Shown: positions 25,044 to 34,385, numbered from the stretch's first letter. The stretch is DNA of 64,000 nucleotides from Sphingobacterium sp. (GCA_031286695.1 JAITTY010000005.1:558001-622000), one strand, 5' to 3'. Notes: generated from the sequence alone by a model not told the origin. A program made the numbers and translations.

Positions 25044-25949
25044 TTACCGGTGTTCGGTATAGTATAACGACCGGACACCTTCCAATAGAACCTGCTTATC
25101 CGAATCACTTAATTTGATAATCTGCGCTTTCGCTCTGATCAATTCATCCAATTGCAATTTGGTACTCACCCCAACAAGTGCTGTTGCTACAGCTGCATTA
25201 GAAAGCACATAAGAAAGAGCAACAATCATATTGTCTTTTCCGATACGTTTGGAAAGATTTACCAAGTTTCTCACGATATGGGCCACCTCTCCCGAACTAT
25301 ACTGAAGAAAAGGTTCTATAGGCTTGTTGATAAGGACACCTTTGGCTAATACACCGCGTACAACGATACTTACACCCCGTTCTTCCAATAAGCCACTAAT
25401 CTCCTCTTCTGGTCTTCTATCCAATAGACTATATTGCATCATCACTGAGGCAACATCAGATTTGGACAAAAATGTCTTGATGACATTAGGGCGAATTGAT
25501 GAAAGACCGTAAGCACGGATTTTCCCTTGTTTCTTCAACAACTCAAATGCTTCTACAATCTCCTCTATCGGATCTTCTATGGTACCACCATGTAACTGAT
25601 AGAGGTCGATGTAATCCGTTTTTAAACGTGACAACGAACCTTCAACAGCCTTGATAATATAATCTTTAGAGGCCTTCCAATCCCATCCGGACCCATCAGC
25701 ACGCCAAAGGTTACCAACTTTCGACGCCAAAACAATATGCTTGCGAAAGCTTTGCACACTCTCCCCGACGATCATCTCGTTTTGACCCTTATCGTAGAGA
25801 TCAGCCGTATCGAAGAAAGTGATCCCTTTCTCGTAAGCTTTTTGGATAATATCTTTGGATTGTTTGGACTGATTGCCTTTTAGCGACATACAGCCCAAAC
25901 CTATTTCCGAAACGATTAAGCTTGTATTTCCTAATTTACGTTGTTCCAT
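25044..25949 (-). CDS. Aldo/keto reductase
   Basis: A TIM-barrel NADPH-dependent oxidoreductase of 301 residues (MEQRKLGNT start). Catalytic residues of the superfamily are visible: Asp and Tyr in FFDTADLYDKGQNE, Lys in VLASKVGN and His in LYQLHGG. A YajO/Tas-like subfamily is likely; the substrate is unknown. The start at 25949 is preferred over an ATG 15 bases upstream because it begins exactly at the conserved barrel start. The gene overlaps the end of the FKBP isomerase gene by 14 bases and is translationally coupled with it. Confidence 0.92.
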   Translation of the reverse strand: MEQRKLGNTSLIVSEIGLGCMSLKGNQSKQSKDIIQKAYEKGITFFDTADLYDKGQNEMIVGESVQSFRKHIVLASKVGNLWRADGSGWDWKASKDYIIKAVEGSLSRLKTDYIDLYQLHGGTIEDPIEEIVEAFELLKKQGKIRAYGLSSIRPNVIKTFLSKSDVASVMMQYSLLDRRPEEEISGLLEERGVSIVVRGVLAKGVLINKPIEPFLQYSSGEVAHIVRNLVNLSKRIGKDNMIVALSYVLSNAAVATALVGVSTKLQLDELIRAKAQIIKLSDSDKQVLLEGVRSLYYTEHR

Positions 25950-26667
25950 CTGCACCAATATCAAGCAATTCTACCTCAAACACCAATGTGCTGTTTGCAG
26001 GAATTTCACCTGTTGCCCGTTCGCCATACGCTAATCTGCTTGGTATAAAAAATTTATACTTTGCACCTTTGGACATTAACGGGATTCCAATCTGCCAACC
26101 TTTGATCACCTGACCCAAGGATAGTTTCAATGGCTCCTTACGATCATATGAGCTATCAAATTGCTTTCCATTCAATAAGGTACCTTTATAATGCACTGTT
26201 ACCTCATCGTCACTTTTTGGCTTTGGACCTTCGGTTTGATTTAGAACAAGATATTGAATTCCTTCAGCTGTAGATTTCATCCCAGCAACCTTTGCATTTT
26301 CGGCAAAAAATTTATCTTCTTCAGCACGGCTAGCAGCCTCTTTTTTAGCACGAACGTCCATGATCGCCTGTTGGATAACAGCTCGTCCTTGGCCTTCTTC
26401 CAATAGAGACTTCTCTCCTTTCAACACATCCGAAATTGCTTTTGCAATAACATCTGACTTCAAGTAATCGATCTCAATAGATTTTAGGGAATTTCCGATA
26501 TCGGCACCAAATGCATAGGACACAGAATCGGCCTTCGTTTTCAGTTGATTTGTTGCACTTGATTTAGTTGCGACGACCTTCTTCTTCGCCGTCGTTTTTG
26601 TTTTTTTTTGTTGAGCAAATCCTGTGACCGTTGTCAAGGATAATAGGGCTAATGCAATATACTTCAT
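25936..26667 (-). CDS. Secreted FKBP-type peptidyl-prolyl isomerase
   Basis: The 243-residue protein has a signal peptide (to about residue 19, GFAQ), a lysine-rich linker, an N-terminal FkpA-type dimerisation domain (about 40-125) and a C-terminal FKBP domain (about 130-240). The last contains VTVHYKGTLLNGKQFDSSYDR, KGWQIGIPLM and the closing STLVFEVELLDI. It catalyses prolyl cis-trans isomerisation in the periplasm and acts as a folding chaperone. It lies seven bases after the glycosyltransferase gene and overlaps the aldo/keto reductase gene, so the three genes form one transcript. Confidence 0.93.
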   Translation of the reverse strand: MKYIALALLSLTTVTGFAQQKKTKTTAKKKVVATKSSATNQLKTKADSVSYAFGADIGNSLKSIEIDYLKSDVIAKAISDVLKGEKSLLEEGQGRAVIQQAIMDVRAKKEAASRAEEDKFFAENAKVAGMKSTAEGIQYLVLNQTEGPKPKSDDEVTVHYKGTLLNGKQFDSSYDRKEPLKLSLGQVIKGWQIGIPLMSKGAKYKFFIPSRLAYGERATGEIPANSTLVFEVELLDIGADGTT

Positions 26668-26673
26668 GTTTGT

Positions 26674-27660
26674 TTAACGGTGCTTCTGCACGATTTCATT
26701 TATAATTTCCTGCGTGATATTAGGGTAATCAACTTCAACCCTAGATTTACTGTTGAGCCAGGCTTCTATCGCCAGCATGTTTTTCTGTTTTAAGCTCGAA
26801 ATTACAGGCACCCCCATTTCTTCCAATGAAGCGGCATTCAAATGCTGCTCATATTGGTTTTTCATCGGGATAACTAACAGTTTCTTTTTCAAATATAAGG
26901 CTTCTGCCGGTGTTTCAAAACCTGCCCCACATAAAACTCCAGAAGAAGAAGCCATACTATCAATAAAAGACTTGTTATTGATGGGCTTGATCGTCACATT
27001 TTTCATTTCAAATGCCTTTGAATTATGTTTGCTAAAAACATCCCACTTCACATCAGGAAACTTCATCAAATGCTTTAATAAATGGGCATCGTCATACGCA
27101 GGCAGATACACAGTGTAATGCCCCTGGTCTGTTACGTCCAATTCACGAACAGCATTACGAATCACCGGCGGATAGATATGCTTGGAGTAACGCTTGAAAT
27201 GGAAGCCATAAGAATGTGTAGAGGGCGCATAATTTTTCATAATAAATTTACCCAGCATATCACTCTCATCTGGCTTAGGGCTAGCAGGATCCAAGGCTGC
27301 GATCTGATGACTCAAACCAATGCATTCCAAATCCTTGCTGTGACAGGCCCAAGCAGAAATAGGTTCAAAGTCATTGATCACCAAATCGTAGTTTTCTATG
27401 GGCAAGCTCTTAATTTCATTCGTAAATTTACGGATCGTCGAACTCATAAACGTTTTCCACAGATCTACTCCTCCGGATTTACCAAAGATAAAACTCAACC
27501 CGTGAAAACGATATTTCACTTCGAAAGGTAATGATAGATCCGCTTGAATTCCACTGACCAATACATCTACTTCCCCTAACTCCCTCAAACAGGGAACAAT
27601 ATCCATTGCACGGCTCAAATGTCCATTTCCGGTCCCTTGTACGGCATACAATATCTTCAT
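26674..27660 (-). CDS. Glycosyltransferase-like protein (GT28/MurG-like fold)
   Basis: A protein of 328 residues starting MKILYAVQGTGNGHLSRAM, which is the N-terminal GxGxGH donor/acceptor loop of two-domain GT-B glycosyltransferases. The C-terminal part holds SGVLCGAGFETPAEALYLKKKLLVIPMKNQYEQ, the nucleotide-sugar binding loop with the conserved Gly/Glu. The sugar and acceptor are unknown. The ATG at 27660 is preferred to one 33 bases upstream because it starts directly at the first beta strand. It is the first gene of a three-gene minus-strand unit. Confidence 0.85.
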   Translation of the reverse strand: MKILYAVQGTGNGHLSRAMDIVPCLRELGEVDVLVSGIQADLSLPFEVKYRFHGLSFIFGKSGGVDLWKTFMSSTIRKFTNEIKSLPIENYDLVINDFEPISAWACHSKDLECIGLSHQIAALDPASPKPDESDMLGKFIMKNYAPSTHSYGFHFKRYSKHIYPPVIRNAVRELDVTDQGHYTVYLPAYDDAHLLKHLMKFPDVKWDVFSKHNSKAFEMKNVTIKPINNKSFIDSMASSSGVLCGAGFETPAEALYLKKKLLVIPMKNQYEQHLNAASLEEMGVPVISSLKQKNMLAIEAWLNSKSRVEVDYPNITQEIINEIVQKHR

Positions 27661-27840
27661 AACGACTGTATTTTGTATCGGCAAATTAATCAATTTTAAC
27701 GAGTATCAATATTATTTTATTGTTTAGTTATGTTAAGAAAATATAAATTAACATCAATAAAAAATTCAGTTAATCCATTTTTAATTTTCCTTTATGTATA
27801 TTTAATATCAACAATTAATTAATAGCCAGTTTGATACCAC

Positions 27841-28791
27841 ATGAAGTCCTTATTTTATTGGATGCTCGCTATAGCGACCTCATTAACGCTAACATCGTGG
27901 GGATTTTTTGCGCATAAAAAAATCAATCACTATGCCGTCTTTGCCCTCCCAGCAAAGCTGGCAAAATTCTATAAACATAATATAGACCTTATTACTGAAA
28001 AAGCTGTCGATCCAGACAAACGCTGCTTCACGGATAGCGCAGAAGGTCCCAGACATTTTATAGATATAGAGGATTATCGCGAAGACAGAATAGTCGATTC
28101 GATTCCCATACATTGGTCACAGGCTAAAGAAAAATTTCAGGAGAAAGAATTGTTAAAGAATGGCATTGTGCCCTGGCAAATCAATCTTACTTATCAAAAG
28201 CTGGTTAAAGCGTTTCAGAAAAAAGATTATAAACGAATCATCAAACATTCAGCAGAACTTGGCCATTACATAGCAGATGCCCACGTACCGCTTCATACCA
28301 CTAAAAATTATAATGGACAGCTGACGAATCAAATAGGTATACATGCATTCTGGGAAAGCCGCTTACCAGAAATGTTTTCCGAAAAATACAACCTTCTGGT
28401 TGGAAAAGCCTCCTATATTAGGGATCCCTTGGCAGAAGCATGGCATATTGTCCGTGAAAGTAATCGCCTTGTCGATTCCGTTCTAGACATCGAAGCCGAT
28501 CTCAATCATCAATTTAAAGCTTCTCAAAAGAAATCTTTTATTGAACGAAACAACCAGCTGGTCTGGACCTATTCGGACAATTATGCCATGGCTTATCATA
28601 AGACAATGAATGGCATGGTGGAAAGGAGAATGCAAAAAGCAATCTTGCGTGTTTCCTCCTATTGGTATTCTGCCTGGCTTGAATCCGGTCAACCTGACCT
28701 AAGCAACATTGAAAAAACAAAAATAATTGACAAGCAAGATCCCATTGATATAACTGGAAAAAAACCAATCGGCCGGGAAGAGTGGATGTAG
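27841..28791 (+). CDS. Secreted zinc-dependent phospholipase C/S1-P1 nuclease-like protein
   Basis: This 316-residue protein has a signal peptide of about 19 residues, after which Trp20 would be the mature N-terminus. That is what the zinc-dependent phospholipase C/S1-P1 fold requires, because the terminal Trp binds a zinc ion. Other ligand candidates are His25 and His30 (FAHKKINHYA), His72/Asp75 (RHFIDIED), HYIADAHVPLH (HxxxD plus His) and HAFWE. It should be a periplasmic phosphoesterase acting on phospholipid or nucleic acid. The metal ligands are intact, but the substrate is not decided by the sequence. It stands alone, divergent from the glycosyltransferase unit. Confidence 0.85.
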   Translation: MKSLFYWMLAIATSLTLTSWGFFAHKKINHYAVFALPAKLAKFYKHNIDLITEKAVDPDKRCFTDSAEGPRHFIDIEDYREDRIVDSIPIHWSQAKEKFQEKELLKNGIVPWQINLTYQKLVKAFQKKDYKRIIKHSAELGHYIADAHVPLHTTKNYNGQLTNQIGIHAFWESRLPEMFSEKYNLLVGKASYIRDPLAEAWHIVRESNRLVDSVLDIEADLNHQFKASQKKSFIERNNQLVWTYSDNYAMAYHKTMNGMVERRMQKAILRVSSYWYSAWLESGQPDLSNIEKTKIIDKQDPIDITGKKPIGREEWM

Positions 28792-28862
28792 GTAAATAGC
28801 AATGTACATCCGGACTACTTACAATGTTAATACCGGACTATTAGTTTTTTAATCAGCTAAGT

Positions 28863-28870
28863 TACTTTTG
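28863..28870 (+). promoter_or_regulatory. -7 promoter box for the TonB receptor gene
   Basis: TACTTTTG matches TAnnTTTG. It overlaps a TTG that would otherwise extend the receptor frame upstream, so that upstream start is rejected and ATG 28895 is used. Confidence 0.5.
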
Positions 28871-28894
28871 CAGCGTAAAAGCTATGAAAAAATC

Positions 28895-30781
28895 ATGTTG
28901 AATAAGAAAATTACGTTAACCAAACTTGCAGTAGTGCTGAGTATAGGGGCTGCATCGGCACAGATCAAGGATACCACTGCCTTGAGCGAGGTCATTATTA
29001 ATCAAAATCGCTTACAGATCCCTTTTTCCAAACAAAGCAAGAATATACAGATATTGACACAGGAAGATATTCAAAGACTGCCAAATCGATCAATCAACGA
29101 ATTGCTGACGAATATCCCCGGAGTTGATATTCGTCAACGCGGACCATTTGGTTCACAAGCAGATATTAGTATAGATGGTGGTTCTTTTGAACAAACTGCG
29201 ATCCTGCTCAATGGTGTTAAAATCACCGATCCACAGAGTGCTCATCACAACATGAATCTCCCCGTCCCTCTCGAAGCCATCGAGCGGATCGAAATCATCA
29301 GAGGACCAGCATCACGAATTTTCGGTATCAATGCCCTTACTGGTGCCATTAATATTGTAACAAAGAAAATTGAATCAAATCAGATCAGCGCCCAGATATA
29401 TAGCGGATCCTCATTCAAAGATAATGAACAGACAAGCACAGGGAAGTATTATGGTAAAGGAGTTCAACTTGGATCACAATTCCTCACCAAACAGATAAGC
29501 CACGGTTTATATTTTGGCCATGAAGACTCGAATGGACAACGTTACAATACAGCTTCCAACAACAATAAACTCTATTATGACGGGACATACCAACCTAATG
29601 CATCCAATCTGGTAAAAGCCAATGTGGGCTATATCAACAATCAATTTGGCGCCAATGGTTACTATGCAGCGCCGAACGATAAGGAAGCTTATGAGCAGGT
29701 TAAGACCGCTTTTGCTTCCCTGCAGTCCAAGCATCAATTAACATCGGCATTGTCTATCAGTCCACGCATCAGCAATCGTTATAACGAAGATGAATATTGG
29801 TATCTAGGACGAGAAACAACAAAAGGAAGAGCCAAACACTATAGTAATGTTTTTGGCGCAGAAATCAATGCCGCATTGGAGCAGCGCTATGGAACCTTCG
29901 GTATAGGGCTGGAAAGTAGATTTGAACATATCAATAGCACCAGTATTGGCCGTCATGATCGCGAGAATTACGGTGGTTATCTAGAATTCAAAACGGAAGC
30001 AATCGAAAAGCTGATGATTAATACAGGAGCATATATCAATTACAATTCAAAATTTGGCTGGCAGATCTTCCCGGGCCTCGATTTAGGTTATGATATTACC
30101 GAACATTGGAAGATTGTCGTTAACGCAGGATCAAGCCAACGCATTCCTTCTTTTACCGATCTTTACAATAATCAAACTGCCAACATCGGAAATCCAAACC
30201 TTACCTCCGAAAATGCCTATCAGATCGAGGGGGGGATCAAATACCTTTCCAATCGAATTGTCGCCCAAGCAGGTTATTTCCACCGTAAAATAGACGATTT
30301 CATCGACTGGCAAAAAACCGATGCAAGTGCCGCACCTGGAACAGTTATTCCTTGGAAACCAACCAATATTGGAAAAAACAAAATCGATGGATTAAATGCA
30401 TCATTCCGATACAATCTCAATGAGCCTAGTGCTGCAACACGCTATTTTACCACCATTAGCTACAATTATCTCAATCCTAGCGTAACGTTAGCCGATGGAG
30501 TATTGTCCAAATACGCGATAGAGAGCTTAAGACACCAAGTTATCGTCAACTTTACAATAAACCACAAAAATTGGATGTTAACTACCGCCAACCGGTTTAA
30601 TGAGCGGATCAGTTACAAATCTTATTTTATCGCTGACATAAGAGGATCCTACCAGCTCCATGACTTAAACATCTTTGCAGATGTTCAAAATATATTTGAC
30701 AAGAGTTATATCGAAGCAGCCGCTGTGCCTATGCCGGGACGCTGGTTTAGTCTCGGGGTAAAATACAAACTAAATTACTAA
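28895..30781 (+). CDS. TonB-dependent outer membrane receptor (BtuB-like)
   Basis: A 628-residue outer membrane gated channel. The signal peptide ends ASA-Q at about residue 23. The plug domain follows (about 45-160), with LPNRSINELLTNIPGVDIRQ, DISIDGGSFEQTAILLNGVK and EIIRGPASRIFGINALTGAIN. The 22-strand barrel ends in an aromatic/basic strand FSLGVKYKLNY. It has no SusD partner and no carboxypeptidase-like N-terminal domain, so it is more like vitamin B12 or siderophore receptors than SusC. The substrate is unknown and no cobalamin riboswitch is seen upstream. It is followed by a terminator. Confidence 0.93.
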   Translation: MLNKKITLTKLAVVLSIGAASAQIKDTTALSEVIINQNRLQIPFSKQSKNIQILTQEDIQRLPNRSINELLTNIPGVDIRQRGPFGSQADISIDGGSFEQTAILLNGVKITDPQSAHHNMNLPVPLEAIERIEIIRGPASRIFGINALTGAINIVTKKIESNQISAQIYSGSSFKDNEQTSTGKYYGKGVQLGSQFLTKQISHGLYFGHEDSNGQRYNTASNNNKLYYDGTYQPNASNLVKANVGYINNQFGANGYYAAPNDKEAYEQVKTAFASLQSKHQLTSALSISPRISNRYNEDEYWYLGRETTKGRAKHYSNVFGAEINAALEQRYGTFGIGLESRFEHINSTSIGRHDRENYGGYLEFKTEAIEKLMINTGAYINYNSKFGWQIFPGLDLGYDITEHWKIVVNAGSSQRIPSFTDLYNNQTANIGNPNLTSENAYQIEGGIKYLSNRIVAQAGYFHRKIDDFIDWQKTDASAAPGTVIPWKPTNIGKNKIDGLNASFRYNLNEPSAATRYFTTISYNYLNPSVTLADGVLSKYAIESLRHQVIVNFTINHKNWMLTTANRFNERISYKSYFIADIRGSYQLHDLNIFADVQNIFDKSYIEAAAVPMPGRWFSLGVKYKLNY

Positions 30782-30831
30782 ATCCAATAAAGGGCAAAAT
30801 TAGTTGGCTAAACATTTATCCATTCGCAATA

Positions 30832-30866
30832 AAAAACCCCAAATAGTCATTCCATTTGGGGTTTTT
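30832..30866 (+). terminator. Terminator after the TonB receptor gene
   Basis: Perfect 13-base arms (30832-30844, 30854-30866) around a nine-base loop, with A-rich and T-rich sides. It also serves the converging ThuA gene. Confidence 0.85.
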
Positions 30867-30921
30867 CATGGTACCCTCATTATTCAGGCGCTTGCTTCTT
30901 TTTTAAACCGACAACAATAGC

Positions 30922-31638
30922 CTACTTTTTGTTCGGAAGAACAGATAAAATCCCTCCGATTAAATGTTTTTGGAATTCAGGTTCATCATAAGACTCCTCG
31001 GTATGCCCCAGACCGGTATAAAATACTTTGCCACCATCGTAGTTCTGTGTCCAGGAAATCGGATGTTGATCGCCCATTTTTCCACCTTGGTAGCTTTTTT
31101 CATCTAAATTCATCAAAACATGCAATCCATCTTTCACATCCTTGAAATTATACCATTCATCCTTGTGCCACCAGATCGGATCAAGATGTTTCGTAGCAGC
31201 ATGTTTTCTATCCAACACATCAATTTTAGCCTTTTGCACAGCAGGGTGAGATGCAAAATACGCACCAACTAGACCATTATACCAGGGCCAGTCAAACTCA
31301 GTATCAGTCGCAGCATGGATACCAACAAATCCCTTACCTGATTGGATATACCGCACAAAAGCTTCTTGTTGCGTATCGTCAAGGATATCGCCAGTCGTGC
31401 TCAGGAAAATAATAGCGTCGTATTTTTTTAATCCCTGATCTGTAAACAAAGCCGCGTCCTCTGAATGATCAGACTTTATCTTTTCCTTATCCAGTAATTG
31501 TTTGAGCACTTCCGCTCCTTTTTCAATACTACCGTGTCTAAATCCTTTTGTTTTACTAAAGATCAGTACTTGTTTTTGCGCGTTAACAGCAATTGATGCT
31601 CCAAAAAGGAGAAACAGAAAAATGATGATTCTATTCAT
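30922..31638 (-). CDS. Secreted ThuA domain protein
   Basis: The 238-residue protein has a signal peptide ending VNAQ (about 20) and one ThuA (class I glutamine amidotransferase-like) domain. Family segments are KTKGFRHGSI (29-38), the strand-loop YDAIIFLSTTGDILDD, GFVGIHAATD and HPISWTQNYDGGKVFYTGLGHTEESY. ThuA-like proteins are linked to trehalose/sugar use and to keto-glucoside metabolism in Bacteroidota, but the enzyme activity is not settled. It stands alone between the TonB receptor and aroB. Confidence 0.9.
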   Translation of the reverse strand: MNRIIIFLFLLFGASIAVNAQKQVLIFSKTKGFRHGSIEKGAEVLKQLLDKEKIKSDHSEDAALFTDQGLKKYDAIIFLSTTGDILDDTQQEAFVRYIQSGKGFVGIHAATDTEFDWPWYNGLVGAYFASHPAVQKAKIDVLDRKHAATKHLDPIWWHKDEWYNFKDVKDGLHVLMNLDEKSYQGGKMGDQHPISWTQNYDGGKVFYTGLGHTEESYDEPEFQKHLIGGILSVLPNKK

Positions 31639-31756
31639 GATATAAATGGTTATGATGATTTAAGTTTAGGTTTGCGATTTCCAGCAACAATATTATGCTA
31701 AAAATTGAAAGTAGGAAATGCCCTATATTCTCCCGCTATAGGACATTTCCCTTATT

Positions 31757-32824
31757 TTATGAAGTAATTAACTCCCGATAAAAATCAAGACTTTCTATAA
31801 TATCGTCTTCGGACACATAGATATCATATTGACAACTGCCAATTTGATCAAGCAGCGCAAAACCAATCTGGTTGGACAGATTTTTCTTATCGTTCCGCAT
31901 CAAATCCAACAGCGCAGTGTCAATGGAAGAATCAAATGTATAATCCTTAAAGTATCTTCTGAACGTTTGGATCAAATCGTTTAATTCATCCAAGGACAGA
32001 CCATTTAATTTATGCGACAGATACCCTTCACAAATCATTCCAGCCGCAATAGCTTCTCCATGTAGCAAAGGTGAAGAATCGTTCAGCAAAGAGTATCCTT
32101 CAATTGCATGGCCAATCGTATGACCAAAGTTTAAAATTTTACGTAGTCCTTTCTCCTTAGGATCTTCAAGAATAACACGATTTTTGATCGAAACAGAGTG
32201 TTTAACCAAGGAATTATCGATTTGATCAATATCAAGTGCCTTTACCTGCTCATAATAAGCGCGATCGAAAATAAGTCCATGTTTGATCACTTCTGCGAAA
32301 CCCGAGATCAGCTGACGCTGATCTAATGTTTTTAAAAACTGACTTGAAATAAAAACGGCCTGAGGCTGTGCAAATGTTCCAATAATATTTTTTACACTTC
32401 CCATATCGATACCGGTCTTGCCTCCTACTGACGCGTCTACTTGGGACAATAATGTCGTTGGGATTTGGATAAAATCCATTCCTCTTTTGAAAGTAGATGC
32501 TGCAAATCCGCCCATATCCGTCACAACACCGCCTCCGAGATTGATCATCAACGAGTGTCTATCGGCTCCAAAATCGAGCATGTTATGCCATACACCAATA
32601 CAGAAGTCAATATTTTTATTCTCCTCCCCCGGATCCACTTCAATGACATCATAATTTGCCAAATTGGGTAAGGCTTGCTGAAATAAAGGCAAACAATTAT
32701 CTAAGGTATTGGTATCCACCAAAACGATGATCTTTGAGTAATTGCGTTCAGCTAAAAATGCCTCCAAAGAGGCCAACGTATCATCAAAATATACCTGATA
32801 GCCCAAACTTTCTATGACTTCCAT
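31757..32824 (-). CDS. aroB: 3-dehydroquinate synthase
   Basis: An NAD- and metal-dependent enzyme of 355 residues that makes 3-dehydroquinate from DAHP, the second step of the shikimate pathway. Diagnostic segments are NLGGGVVTDMGGFAASTFKRG (glycine-rich NAD loop), PTTLLSQVDASVGGKTGID, the metal-binding Glu in SGFAEVIKHGLI, and two histidine ligands in LNFGHTIGHAIE and LLHGEAIAAGM. Length and motifs are complete. It is preceded by the small S4 gene on the same strand after 50 bases. Confidence 0.96.
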   Translation of the reverse strand: MEVIESLGYQVYFDDTLASLEAFLAERNYSKIIVLVDTNTLDNCLPLFQQALPNLANYDVIEVDPGEENKNIDFCIGVWHNMLDFGADRHSLMINLGGGVVTDMGGFAASTFKRGMDFIQIPTTLLSQVDASVGGKTGIDMGSVKNIIGTFAQPQAVFISSQFLKTLDQRQLISGFAEVIKHGLIFDRAYYEQVKALDIDQIDNSLVKHSVSIKNRVILEDPKEKGLRKILNFGHTIGHAIEGYSLLNDSSPLLHGEAIAAGMICEGYLSHKLNGLSLDELNDLIQTFRRYFKDYTFDSSIDTALLDLMRNDKKNLSNQIGFALLDQIGSCQYDIYVSEDDIIESLDFYRELITS

Positions 32825-32874
32825 TCTACGATTCTTTAAGGTTTAAGTTTTCTATTTACCAATATTGTTTAATA

Positions 32875-33081
32875 TTACACCAATTTTATTTGCATCCCAT
32901 CAAATTCAACAACATCTCCTGGTCTTAATTTGAGTCTTTTCCGATAATCGACCTGCCCATTGTATTTCACATAACCTTCCTCCACAACCCACTGAGCCAT
33001 AGCACCATGTTCTACCCAATTTAAAGCTTTAAGTAACTGTATAAGCTGTATATATTCGCCCTCGATTTTAAATTCTTGCAT
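32875..33081 (-). CDS. S4-domain RNA-binding protein
   Basis: A 68-residue protein consisting of one S4 fold. The pattern is IQLIQLLKALNWVEHGAMAQWVVEEGYVKYNGQ, then YRKRLKLRPGDVVEFDG, as in the YaaA/YbcJ group of stand-alone S4 proteins. It probably binds structured RNA, perhaps rRNA. The start codon follows a perfect -7 promoter box after only four bases, so the mRNA is probably leaderless. aroB follows after 50 bases. Confidence 0.9.
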   Translation of the reverse strand: MQEFKIEGEYIQLIQLLKALNWVEHGAMAQWVVEEGYVKYNGQVDYRKRLKLRPGDVVEFDGMQIKLV

Positions 33082-33085
33082 TCCA

Positions 33086-33093
33086 CAAAAATA
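33086..33093 (-). promoter_or_regulatory. -7 promoter box for the S4 gene
   Basis: TATTTTTG on the minus strand matches TAnnTTTG and ends four bases before the ATG at 33081, implying a leaderless transcript. Confidence 0.5.
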
Positions 33094-33148
33094 GTGGTTT
33101 CACTGAGGAATACAAGAATAATCATCGTTTTAATGCTTAGTAAATTGC

Positions 33149-33156
33149 TACATTTG
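33149..33156 (+). promoter_or_regulatory. -7 promoter box for the proline dehydrogenase gene
   Basis: TACATTTG matches TAnnTTTG and ends 20 bases before the ATG at 33177. A T-rich stretch at 33128-33130, 18 bases upstream, is a weak -33 candidate. Confidence 0.45.
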
Positions 33157-33176
33157 CCTTATTGCAAATAAAGATT

Positions 33177-34370
33177 ATGATTGAGAATTCTGAGCCCAAG
33201 ACATTATCCTTTGATAATACAGAGATTGCTTTTAAAAGTAAAAGTGATAAGGATTTGGAAAGAGCGTATTGGTTATTCAAAATAATAGCGAATAACTTCT
33301 TGACAAAGGTAGGTCCGTCAATGACCAACTTTGCACTGAACATAGGACTGCCAATCCAAGGCATCATCCGTAAAACAATCTTCAAACACTTCTGCGGTGG
33401 AGAAACCATCGAGGGTTGCGAAACAGCAATCAACGAATTGGGAGAGAATGGTGTAGGCACAATCTTGGACTATTCTGTTGAAGGAGAAGAAACTGAAAGT
33501 GCATTTGATGCATGTTGTAACGAAGTATTGCGTACCGTAGTTGCTGCCAGCAAAAACAAGTACATTCCATTCTCCGTATTTAAACCAACAGGGTTAGGTC
33601 GATTTGAATTGTTTGAGAAGGTTAATGCCAAAGAGACACTAACAGAAAGTGAGCAGGCGGAGTACCAACGTATGTTAGATCGTACGGACCGTATCTGCAA
33701 AGCCTGTCACGTAGCAGGTGTGAAAGTATTGGTGGATGCTGAACATTCATGGATTCAAGATGCGATCGATGACATTGCCCGCGAGATGATGGAAAAATAC
33801 AATATGGAAAAACCGATTGTATATAATACATACCAATTGTATCGCAGTGATAAGTTGGCCTCTCTGAAAGCTGATTTTGAATATGCGAAAGTAAGAGGAT
33901 TTCACATGGGAGCTAAAATCGTACGTGGCGCCTATATGGAAAAAGAACGTGCCCGTGCAGCTCAAAAAGGTTATCCGGATCCGATCCAACCGAACAAAGA
34001 AGCTTCCGATAGAGATTATAATGAGGCTATTGAATTTATTTTGGATCATTTGGACAACTTTGGACTTATGGCAGGTACGCACAATGAGGATAGCAGCATG
34101 CTATTGGCGAAGGAAATTGACAGACGTGGTATCGATAGATCCACTGATCGTATCTACTTTGCCCAGTTATTGGGGATGTCTGACAACCTTAGCTTTAATT
34201 TAGCAGCACACGGTTACAATGTAGCTAAATACATGCCTTATGGACCGGTTAAAGCCGTTATGCCATACCTTTTCCGTAGAGCGCAAGAAAATACATCAGT
34301 CGCCGGAGCGACAGGTCGAGAGCTCGGGCTTTTGATCAAAGAAAAACAAAGAAGAAAAGCTAGTCGATAA
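33177..34370 (+). CDS. Proline dehydrogenase
   Basis: The 397-residue FAD enzyme oxidises proline to pyrroline-5-carboxylate. It is the stand-alone PRODH form, not the fused PutA. Barrel signatures include VLVDAEHSWIQDAID, YNTYQLYRSDK, GAKIVRGAYMEKERARA and the C-terminal PYGPVKAVMPYLFRRAQEN, with the two arginines that bind the substrate carboxylate. ATG 33177 is preferred over a TTG 15 bases upstream. The gene ends inside its own terminator hairpin. The partner P5C dehydrogenase is not in the window. Confidence 0.94.
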   Translation: MIENSEPKTLSFDNTEIAFKSKSDKDLERAYWLFKIIANNFLTKVGPSMTNFALNIGLPIQGIIRKTIFKHFCGGETIEGCETAINELGENGVGTILDYSVEGEETESAFDACCNEVLRTVVAASKNKYIPFSVFKPTGLGRFELFEKVNAKETLTESEQAEYQRMLDRTDRICKACHVAGVKVLVDAEHSWIQDAIDDIAREMMEKYNMEKPIVYNTYQLYRSDKLASLKADFEYAKVRGFHMGAKIVRGAYMEKERARAAQKGYPDPIQPNKEASDRDYNEAIEFILDHLDNFGLMAGTHNEDSSMLLAKEIDRRGIDRSTDRIYFAQLLGMSDNLSFNLAAHGYNVAKYMPYGPVKAVMPYLFRRAQENTSVAGATGRELGLLIKEKQRRKASR

Positions 34371-34385
34371 CGACTAGCTTTTTTA
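34355..34385 (+). terminator. Terminator that contains the proline dehydrogenase stop codon
   Basis: Perfect 12-base arms (34355-34366, 34371-34382) flank a four-base loop ATAA that holds the stop codon TAA (34368-34370), and a T run follows. The left arm encodes the last four residues. Confidence 0.85.

Noticed and set aside
28868..28894. Upstream TTG start for the TonB receptor
   Set aside because: The TTG is the end of a TAnnTTTG promoter box, and the downstream ATG at 28895 gives a normal signal peptide.
33162..33176. TTG start for proline dehydrogenase, 15 bases upstream of the ATG
   Set aside because: The ATG at 33177 is the stronger codon and lies at a normal distance from the promoter box; the extra residues add no conserved sequence.
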